Source of the DNA: Methanoregulaceae archaeon
Lineage (GTDB): Archaea; Halobacteriota; Methanomicrobia; Methanomicrobiales; Methanospirillaceae
Length of the DNA: 21,651 bases
Assembly: GCA_025453715.1 (NCBI GenBank)
Contig: JALOPT010000004.1
Coordinates: 1 to 21,651 of the forward strand
Direction of reading: 5' to 3'
Under the pieces are notes generated by a model. It was given only the letters and a program-made list of their open reading frames with translations, did no database searches and was not told where the DNA came from. Of the stretch, positions 14,114 to 19,373 are shown piece after piece. A program made the translations under genes and the position numbers. Within the stretch, counting starts at the first letter, position 1. Every line of letters starts with the position of its first letter.

Positions 14114-14611
14114 TCAATACTCCAGTACCCAGATCTCATCCCCGACGTGGTGGATGTTCCGGCACATCTTCCCGGTTGTTTTTTCCCGCAATTCGGCAGC
14201 ATCATACAGGGGTATACAGATCGCGAGTGGTTTCCCGTGACGCTCTTCGACAACCTGTGCAGGTGAGTCCGCCCTGATATCATCGGTGACAGACACAATT
14301 CCCGGGCGCATTACATCTGCGCCGTTCACGACATACGGGACCGCCCCCATATCGACAACGATACGCCGCTGCGGGAACGGCTGTTCAAGGAGGCCCCGTA
14401 ATGTTGGAAAAATAACGCCATCCAGGTCCATGAGAAGCGGCTTCTTATCGACCATGTAGAGTTTAAGCTGGGTATTCGTCTCGACAATCTCAAGCTGGTC
14501 ACGGTAAAACATGGATTCTGCTTCACCAATTTCCGATTTTAACCGGGAATAGATAACAGAAACCTGGGACTTTCTTAAGGTATGTCTTTTTTTCAGCTGG
14601 ATCTTTGACAT
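14114..14611 (-). CDS. PUA-domain RNA-binding protein, archaeal MCT-1/Tma20-like
   Basis: A 165-residue protein. The N-terminal half (about 1-75) includes a basic start (KIQLKKRHTLRKSQ) and LKLYMVDKKPLLMDLDGVIFPTL. The C-terminal half (about 83-160) is a PUA domain: RRIVVDMGAVPYVVNGADVMRPGI, then SPAQVVEERHGKPLAICIPLYDAAEL. This is the arrangement of the archaeal proteins related to human MCT-1 and yeast Tma20, which bind ribosomes and tRNA ends during initiation or recycling. The archaeal function is inferred by homology. It is transcribed on the minus strand towards sepF, and diverges from the LSm-L37e genes, which fits an RNA/translation neighbourhood. A TATA-like CTATAAAAG lies about 65 bases upstream. 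Confidence 0.85.
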   Translation of the reverse strand: MSKIQLKKRHTLRKSQVSVIYSRLKSEIGEAESMFYRDQLEIVETNTQLKLYMVDKKPLLMDLDGVIFPTLRGLLEQPFPQRRIVVDMGAVPYVVNGADVMRPGIVSVTDDIRADSPAQVVEERHGKPLAICIPLYDAAELREKTTGKMCRNIHHVGDEIWVLEY

Positions 14612-14672
14612 ATGAGTCTCGCCTTATTGGTATGTGGCATATGAACGAAAATGTATGCTTTCCATCGCTCGG

Positions 14673-14681
14673 CTTTTATAG
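14673..14681. promoter_or_regulatory. TATA element between PUA gene and LSm
   Basis: CTTTTATAG on plus is CTATAAAAG on minus. On minus it suits the PUA gene, with a leader of about 40 bases. On plus it would start a transcript near 14702, exactly where the candidate small RNA begins. The orientation cannot be decided from sequence. Confidence 0.35.
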
Positions 14682-14700
14682 TTCTACGAATCAAAGAATT

Positions 14701-14758
14701 ACCTGACAGACATAACAGATCCCGTCCGGCAGGTTATCTGTCGGGCACCTGTTTTTTT
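14701..14758 (+). ncRNA. Candidate small RNA with T-run terminator
   Basis: About 58 bases of gene-free DNA contain ACAGAT (14715-14720) pairing with ATCTGT (14736-14741). An alternative 3' hairpin pairs CAGGT (14730-14734) with ACCTG (14747-14751) and is followed directly by seven T (14752-14758). A TATA element lies at the right distance upstream (14673-14681). The hairpin followed by a T-run and the promoter spacing together suggest an independent short transcript, or a leader attenuator. I recognise no known RNA family (no clear C/D or H/ACA boxes). Confidence 0.25.
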
Positions 14759-14790
14759 CATTGACTGAGGTGACAGGATGCTCCCGTACG

Positions 14791-14825
14791 TTATATTTAA
14801 GTATCCTCCTCACTCACATATATTA
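14791..14825 (+). promoter_or_regulatory. Promoter region of the LSm-L37e-purF cluster
   Basis: TTATATTTA (14791-14799) and ACATATATTA (14816-14825) are two good TATA boxes. They would start transcripts near 14822 and 14847. The LSm ATG (14855) has no clear Shine-Dalgarno, so the second box, with a very short leader, fits better. Confidence 0.5.
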
Positions 14826-14854
14826 CTCCAAAGCGATTTAAACAGGGTAATTAT

Positions 14855-15085
14855 ATGACAAAAAGGCCGTTGGATATTTTGGACCAGGTGCTGAATCGTC
14901 AGCCTGTTATCGTATCTCTCAAAGGGGGAAGGGAACTTCGAGGAATCCTTCAGGGGTATGACGTGCACATGAACCTTGTGCTTGAAAAAGCCACAGATGT
15001 AGAGAACGATGTATCAAAAAATGTCGGGACTCTCATCGTACGTGGAGACAATGTGATCTATATATCACCCTCAGTTGAACAATAA
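14855..15085 (+). CDS. Archaeal Sm-like (LSm) RNA-binding protein
   Basis: A 76-residue Sm-fold protein, the usual size for archaeal SmAP1. The Sm1 motif is visible in VIVSLKGGRELRGILQGYD followed by HMNLVLEKA (about 19-46). The Sm2 motif is GTLIVRGDNVIYIS (about 58-71), where the RGD...I signature sits. Such proteins form heptameric rings that bind U-rich RNA; in archaea they are linked to tRNA and small-RNA handling. It is followed 24 bases later by ribosomal protein L37e, an order common in euryarchaea, so the two are likely one operon. Confidence 0.95.
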   Translation: MTKRPLDILDQVLNRQPVIVSLKGGRELRGILQGYDVHMNLVLEKATDVENDVSKNVGTLIVRGDNVIYISPSVEQ

Positions 15086-15109
15086 ATGAAAATTTCCAGG
15101 TGAAATGCT

Positions 15110-15292
15110 ATGTCAAAGGGAACTCCCTCAATGGGAAAGCGGAACAAGAAGACCCACATCGCATGCAGGCGCTGCGGCAGTATATCCTATCACTGCCGTC
15201 ACAAGACCTGTTCTGCGTGCGGTTTCGGTACAAGCAGCAGAATGCGCAGTGTAAAATGGCTTGATAAGCGACCAAAAGTGCCTACTCATTAG
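15110..15292 (+). CDS. rpl37e: Ribosomal protein L37e
   Basis: A 60-residue, very basic protein of the large ribosomal subunit. It has the four-Cys zinc ribbon C19-x2-C22 (CRRC) and C34-x2-C37 (CSAC). The N-terminal KGTPSMGKRNKKTH and the C-terminal GFGTSSRMRSVKW are family signatures. L37e is shared by archaea and eukaryotes and absent from bacteria. A Shine-Dalgarno AGGTGA lies nine bases before the ATG. The gene lies between LSm and purF, with 24- and 11-base gaps, so all three are probably co-transcribed. Confidence 0.96.
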   Translation: MSKGTPSMGKRNKKTHIACRRCGSISYHCRHKTCSACGFGTSSRMRSVKWLDKRPKVPTH

Positions 15293-15303
15293 AGAGCCCT
15301 GAC

Positions 15304-16737
15304 ATGTGCGGTATCGTTGGCATCGTGGATGCTGGCGGTGTATCTCTTTCTTTATACTACGCCCTGTACGCTCTCCAGCACCGCGGGCAGGAGAGTGCGG
15401 GCATCGCAACGTTTGATGACGAAGGCCGCCTTTACAAGCATAAGGCGGCAGGACTTGTCGCCGATGTTTTCAATACCACGGTCCTTTCAACCCTGAAGGG
15501 GAACGTGGGCATCGGGCATGTCCGGTACCCGACAACCGGGGCAAACCGCCCGGAAAACATCCAGCCTTTTAACTTCCATTTTCAAAACCATGATATTTCG
15601 ATTGCGCATAACGGTAACCTGGTAAATACAGCCGAACTCCGTGACTCCTATGAACAACGCGGCCAGATATTTTCAACGACCACTGATACTGAGATCATTG
15701 CGAAACTGATCACCGAAGAGATCCGCGGGTCGGGGGGAGTGGAGGATGCCGTGCTCCACTGCATGCGGACGCTCCGGGGGTCCTACTCGGTCATTCTCAT
15801 GGTTGACGGTGTCCTGTACGGGTTCCGTGACCCGCTCGGAATCAAGCCGCTTTGTGTCGGAAAACTGAAAGATGGTTTTATCCTTGCATCAGAAAGTGTC
15901 GGGGTTGATGCTCTTAACGGGATGTTCCTCCGGGACGTGAAACCCGGTGAACTGATCAGGATCGACGGGCAGGGGATGCGGTCCACCCAGATAGCGGTGG
16001 CCAGCCACCATGCTCACTGTATTTTTGAGTATGTATACTTTGCAAGGGCGGATTCGGTAATAGACGGGGCATTGGTCTATGATGTGAGGCTGAACATCGG
16101 TGCGAAATTATTCGAGGAAGACCCTATTATTGCTGACAGCGTATGTGCGGTACCTGATTCGGGCACATCCCATGCGATTGGATATGCCCAGCGTTCCCAC
16201 ATCCCGTTTGTGGAAAGCCTCATGAAAAATCGTTATATGGGCAGGACTTTTATCATGCCCTCGCAGAAACAGCGGGAGAATGCCGTCAGGATCAAACTGA
16301 ACCCGATCAGGGAACACCTCCGGGACAAATCGGTGGTCCTCGTGGATGACAGCATCGTACGCGGGACGACATCACGCCGGATTATAGAAATGATGCGGGA
16401 TTCCGGGGCAAAAGAGATCCATGTGCGGATCGGGTCCCCTGCAATACGTGCGCCATGTTATCTCGGGGTTGACATGCCGACGCGGAGTGAACTGATTGCA
16501 AGCAACAAAGCCGAAGAGGACGTGAGGCACAGCATCACGGCGGACTCCCTCCACCACATCTCCATCGAATCACTCGTCGCAGCAATCGGGGAAGAGCGGT
16601 GTAACCTGTGTACCGGGTGCCTGACCGGGTGCTACCCGGTCTCTATCGATGGTGAACAATCCCATGAAACCGTGGTTGATTTTGTAGAAGGTACCTACCA
16701 GTCGAGGCTTGAATCGTTCGGGGGAGATAATTCATAA
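15304..16737 (+). CDS. purF: Amidophosphoribosyltransferase
   Basis: PurF makes 5-phosphoribosylamine from PRPP and glutamine, the first committed step of purine synthesis. The protein begins MCGIVGIV, so Met removal exposes the N-terminal nucleophile Cys without a propeptide. The glutaminase half (about 1-230) has HRGQESAG, GHVRYPTTG and AHNGNLVN. The transferase half carries the PRPP-binding motif VVLVDDSIVRGTTSRR (344-359). Cys239, Cys385 and the cluster Cys433/436/439/443 match the Fe-S ligand positions of the Bacillus-type enzyme, so it probably holds a [4Fe-4S] cluster and is oxygen-sensitive. Length is 477 residues, normal for the family. Its ATG lies 11 bases after L37e, suggesting one transcript. 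PurM lies 5 kb upstream in another operon. Confidence 0.95.
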   Translation: MCGIVGIVDAGGVSLSLYYALYALQHRGQESAGIATFDDEGRLYKHKAAGLVADVFNTTVLSTLKGNVGIGHVRYPTTGANRPENIQPFNFHFQNHDISIAHNGNLVNTAELRDSYEQRGQIFSTTTDTEIIAKLITEEIRGSGGVEDAVLHCMRTLRGSYSVILMVDGVLYGFRDPLGIKPLCVGKLKDGFILASESVGVDALNGMFLRDVKPGELIRIDGQGMRSTQIAVASHHAHCIFEYVYFARADSVIDGALVYDVRLNIGAKLFEEDPIIADSVCAVPDSGTSHAIGYAQRSHIPFVESLMKNRYMGRTFIMPSQKQRENAVRIKLNPIREHLRDKSVVLVDDSIVRGTTSRRIIEMMRDSGAKEIHVRIGSPAIRAPCYLGVDMPTRSELIASNKAEEDVRHSITADSLHHISIESLVAAIGEERCNLCTGCLTGCYPVSIDGEQSHETVVDFVEGTYQSRLESFGGDNS

Positions 16738-16872
16738 CCCGGAACAGGCTCATCTTTTAAAATTTTTCATCCCAATGGCCAGCCTGAAACAAACGGCATT
16801 CCGGGATAACATTGTCAAACAGGTATCTCAACCGGATTACGAAACCAGAATGTGAGGGAAAGAGGGGATCTT

Positions 16873-17550
16873 ATGGAACATATCAGGGACGCGTTTGACC
16901 CGATTGCACAGGAATATGACGCCCAGCGGGTGCACATTATCCCTGACCTAGGGAATTATTACGGTGCCGCAGTCTGGGCAGCGGTTGCAAAGGACAATCA
17001 TCCTGAAATTCTTGATATTGGTGCAGGAACGGGCCTGATGAGTGCACTGGTCCTGGAAAAATTCCCCGGAGCTAAACTGACCCTCCTTGACATTTCAGAG
17101 AACATGCTTGCGGTTGCCCGCAAACGGTTCTCTCACCGGGAGAATATCCGGTACGTGGTCAGCGATTACAGCAGGTCTCCGCTTGGCGGACCATATGACC
17201 TGGTCATCTCCGCATTGTCGATCCACCATTTAACCAGTGAAGACAAGCGGCAGTTGTTCAATGGAATTTTTGCAGCCTTAAAACCGGGCGGGATGTTTAT
17301 TAATGCTGACCAGGCAGAGGGTGAGACTCTCCTGTTCCGGCAGATGTACCTGGATTACTGGAATGATTTTATGAAAAGCGGGCCTCTTGACGAACAGGAG
17401 CGCCTCGAGATCCTCAGGCGGAGGGATACCCTCGACCGGAACGAAAAACTCTCGTCCCAGTTACGCTGGCTTCAGGAGTCCGGGTTTACCGATGTTGATG
17501 TTGTATACAAGAACCGGACTTTTATCGTAACCGTGGCACGAAAGGGCTGA
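16873..17550 (+). CDS. Class I SAM-dependent methyltransferase
   Basis: A 225-residue Rossmann-fold methyltransferase of unknown substrate. Motif I is EILDIGAGTGLMSAL (about 45-59), and the acidic residue after strand 2 lies in LTLLDISENML (Asp73). The post-motif block is YDLVISALSIHHL followed by LKPGGMFINAD, typical of small-molecule or lipid methyltransferases. The C-terminal part (WLQESGFTDVDVVYKNRTFIVTVARK) completes the fold. The frame opens at GTG 16852, but ATG 16873 is chosen because GAGGGGATC lies just before it and the N-terminal EHIRDAFDPIAQEYD is the usual start of these enzymes. It follows purF by 135 bases with a TATA-like CTTTTAAAATTT (about 16756) in the gap, so it may be transcribed alone. 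A tRNA wobble-uridine enzyme of the CmoA kind is possible but unsupported. Confidence 0.85.
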   Translation: MEHIRDAFDPIAQEYDAQRVHIIPDLGNYYGAAVWAAVAKDNHPEILDIGAGTGLMSALVLEKFPGAKLTLLDISENMLAVARKRFSHRENIRYVVSDYSRSPLGGPYDLVISALSIHHLTSEDKRQLFNGIFAALKPGGMFINADQAEGETLLFRQMYLDYWNDFMKSGPLDEQERLEILRRRDTLDRNEKLSSQLRWLQESGFTDVDVVYKNRTFIVTVARKG

Positions 17551-17697
17551 TTCAAGTTATATGCCTTCAAAATTGGAAAAGCCCGGGAAAATCAAACCCT
17601 CAAATTTAAAACGAAATGATGGCTGATGGGAAGTACCAGGCCCCTGGAAAATACCCTGTTCTGGAGACGATAACCATGTGGTATATCTGCCGGTGCA

Positions 17698-17714
17698 GAA
17701 AAATCTTTTAAAAG
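17698..17714 (-). terminator. T-rich terminator of the initiator tRNA
   Basis: Downstream of the tRNA on the minus strand come CTTTTAAAAG and TTTTT. The CTTTT/AAAAG palindrome and the following T-run are a plausible archaeal terminator. Confidence 0.5.
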
Positions 17715-17721
17715 AAACAGT

Positions 17722-17795
17722 AGCGAGGGATGGATTTGAACCATCGGTCTACGGGTTATGAGCCCGTCGGGATATCCTGACTACCCTACCTCGCT
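17722..17795 (-). tRNA. Initiator tRNA-Met (anticodon CAT)
   Basis: The minus strand folds into a 74-base cloverleaf. The acceptor stem is AGCGAGG/CCTCGCT, the anticodon stem ACGGG/CCCGT with loop CTCATAA (anticodon CAT), and the T arm GATGG-TTCAAAT-CCATC. The D stem has three G-C pairs. The A1-U72 end pair and the three G-C pairs next to the anticodon loop are the known marks of archaeal initiator tRNA, as opposed to elongator Met. No CCA is encoded (the next bases are ACT). No intron is seen. Confidence 0.96.
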
Positions 17796-17808
17796 GCTCT
17801 GGAGGTTA

Positions 17809-17835
17809 CTATATACCCTCTCTGCGCTCTTATAG
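17809..17835. promoter_or_regulatory. Divergent promoters of initiator tRNA and thioredoxin
   Basis: On minus, CTATAAG (17835-17829) would start the tRNA precursor about 11 bases before its 5' end. On plus, CTATATAC (17809-17816) would start thioredoxin mRNA near 17838. The two boxes face each other, so the start regions overlap. Confidence 0.4.
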
Positions 17836-17910
17836 TTTACTCACACCTTTTTTTTGGCGGGAGCCCACAAGAAGGAGGGATTAATAATTCCGGCAGACTA
17901 TACCGGAGAT

Positions 17911-18324
17911 ATGGATGACGAACTCGCGAAAATCCGGCAGAAGAAACTGAATGAAATGCAGGAACGGATTAAAACGCAATCCGGGGGAAAAGTCCTTCAC
18001 CTTGACCAGGCCAGCTTTCTTCCCCTCTTAAACGCGCACCCGGCACTCGTGGTGGATTTCTGGGCCGAGTGGTGCGGTCCCTGCCGCATGGTCGGCCCGG
18101 TGGTAGAAGAACTGGCCATGGAATACGCGGGCCGTGTGACATTTGCGAAATGCAATACCGATGATAATCCAAATCTATCGGGCCAGTTTGCGATATCAGC
18201 AATCCCGACCCTGCTGTTTTTCCTGCACTGGAAACTCATTGACCGTGTAACAGGTGCGTACCCGAAAGATGCCCTGAAAAAGCGGGTTGAAACGGCTTTT
18301 GGTACATCCACCAGAGGAAATTGA
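17911..18324 (+). CDS. Thioredoxin-like protein with a charged N-terminal helix
   Basis: A 137-residue thioredoxin. The active site is WCGPC (Cys55 and Cys58), with the buried Asp49 in VVDFWAEW and the cis-proline in AIPT (Pro99), so it should be redox-active. It is longer than a minimal thioredoxin (about 105). Residues 1-21 read MDDELAKIRQKKLNEMQ and on, a charged amphipathic helix that resembles the N-terminus of archaeal PDCD5-type proteins. The ATG at 17911 is chosen because GGAG lies five bases upstream. The frame continues up to a TTG at 17854, and a strong AAGGAGG (17872-17878) lies inside that extension with no standard start codon after it, only ATT 17887 in frame. So a longer form cannot be excluded. 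The partner reductase could be the one ending at position 84, but that is only a guess. Confidence 0.87.
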   Translation: MDDELAKIRQKKLNEMQERIKTQSGGKVLHLDQASFLPLLNAHPALVVDFWAEWCGPCRMVGPVVEELAMEYAGRVTFAKCNTDDNPNLSGQFAISAIPTLLFFLHWKLIDRVTGAYPKDALKKRVETAFGTSTRGN

Positions 18325-18332
18325 AAAATATC

Positions 18333-18355
18333 GGGGTCATCCGGATCATGGCCCC
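18333..18355 (+). terminator. Stem-loop after thioredoxin
   Basis: GGGGTCAT (18333-18340) pairs with ATGGCCCC (18348-18355), with one G-U pair and a 7-base loop. It begins nine bases after the thioredoxin stop. There is no T-run, so it may be a 3'-end stabiliser. Confidence 0.4.
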
Positions 18356-18396
18356 AAGTTACACGGGGTATGAACCTTGTTCATCACATTGCCCCG

Positions 18397-18409
18397 CACC
18401 TGGCAGGTG
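18397..18409. promoter_or_regulatory. 13-bp palindrome upstream of FHA regulator
   Basis: CACCTG G CAGGTG is perfectly symmetric around one base. It lies in the 227-base gap between thioredoxin and the FHA gene, about 100 bases upstream of the probable TATA box. It may be an operator or part of an RNA hairpin. Confidence 0.3.
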
Positions 18410-18457
18410 TGATCCCGGTCCTGCGGTCTCTCCAACACACGTCTGATCACAAAGGCA

Positions 18458-18531
18458 AGATATCACCATCTAAATATGATAGTAACAAAGATTGTATGGA
18501 AAATATACCCCTGATTATGGGTAGATATCAC
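18458..18531 (+). promoter_or_regulatory. Promoter with direct repeats for the FHA-kinase locus
   Basis: AAAATATACC (18500-18509) is a likely TATA box. It predicts a start site near 18531 and a leader of about 20 bases that contains GGAGGT. A 9-base direct repeat AGATATCAC occurs at 18458-18466 and 18523-18531, 65 bases apart (about six helical turns), on either side of the TATA box. A second TATA-like TAAATATG lies at 18471. Confidence 0.5.
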
Positions 18532-18551
18532 GTGAAATTGGAGGTTTTTTC

Positions 18552-19343
18552 ATGGAAGAGAAAGGTACAGACCAGAGCCAGACAATTGTCCTCGAAGATA
18601 ATGACGATTATTATATCGAGCTCTCCGAGTACCTCGAGGTCCTGTCAAACAGCCAGCGTTTGAAAATTCTGAAGATTCTTGAGAAGGGCCCGAAAGAGGT
18701 CAGAAAGATCGCTGCCGAGATTGATACCAGCTATGAAAATACAAAAAAGCACCTGGACAAACTTCTTAGTACCGGGTTAATCAAAAAAGAGGCAGGGCTT
18801 GGGCAGGCAACATCAAAAGGTGTCCATCCAGTGTGGAAATATTCGTTGATACCTGGGGCAATGGAAGCGATTGTCCGGAACCTCGGACTTTTCTCTAATA
18901 TCAGGATCAATCCCGCGGACACCGAGCTCCGGAATAAACTCGATGTCGTCAGGGGGAGAGTGGCCGAAGAGCTTCTTGCCCCGACCCCGTCAGTCGTCAT
19001 GCTTGGTGGTCCCGAGGACGGGAAGGTCTTCAGGCTATCGGGTACAGAGGTGCGTATCGGACGTGTTGATCCCCGGAGGCCCGGCAGTTGTAATCCGGAC
19101 CAGGACGTCATCCTTTCTGCAGAATATACTGCGGTCAGCCGCGTCTCAAAACCTCATGGTAAGTTCATCGAAGAAAGCGGGCAGTGGTATATTGAGGATG
19201 CAGGGAGCACGGGAGGTACTATGGTAAATACGGTTGTCGTAACTCCCGAAAAACGCATACCTGTCCGTGACGGGGACCTGGTTGAACTGGCAAAGGGGAT
19301 ATATGGTGCCAAACTCCTTGTAATCATGCCGGAAAATACCTGA
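18552..19343 (+). CDS. Winged-helix (ArsR-like) transcription regulator with C-terminal FHA domain
   Basis: A 263-residue protein joining a DNA-binding and a phospho-threonine-binding domain. The N-terminal winged helix (about 20-105) contains LEVLSNSQRLKILKILEKGP and a recognition-helix region SYENTKKHLDKLLSTGLIKKE. The FHA domain (about 145-255) shows VRIGR with Arg171, VSKPH with Ser199 and His202, and DAGSTGGTMVN. In the FHA consensus the last motif is NGT; here Asn is replaced by Gly221, so phosphopeptide binding may be altered. It is likely a regulator whose activity responds to Ser/Thr phosphorylation. The next gene (19374), 30 bases on, encodes a membrane Ser/Thr kinase, a natural partner. 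ATG 18552 has GGAGGT a few bases upstream. The direct repeats in its promoter suggest self-regulation (inference). Confidence 0.88.
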   Translation: MEEKGTDQSQTIVLEDNDDYYIELSEYLEVLSNSQRLKILKILEKGPKEVRKIAAEIDTSYENTKKHLDKLLSTGLIKKEAGLGQATSKGVHPVWKYSLIPGAMEAIVRNLGLFSNIRINPADTELRNKLDVVRGRVAEELLAPTPSVVMLGGPEDGKVFRLSGTEVRIGRVDPRRPGSCNPDQDVILSAEYTAVSRVSKPHGKFIEESGQWYIEDAGSTGGTMVNTVVVTPEKRIPVRDGDLVELAKGIYGAKLLVIMPENT

Positions 19344-19373
19344 AGATACATTATAACCGGAATTTTACAAAAC

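Noticed and set aside
17600..17650. Possible C/D box RNA near ATGATGG and CTGA
   Set aside because: The boxes lie directly next to each other with no guide-length spacing and no second pair.
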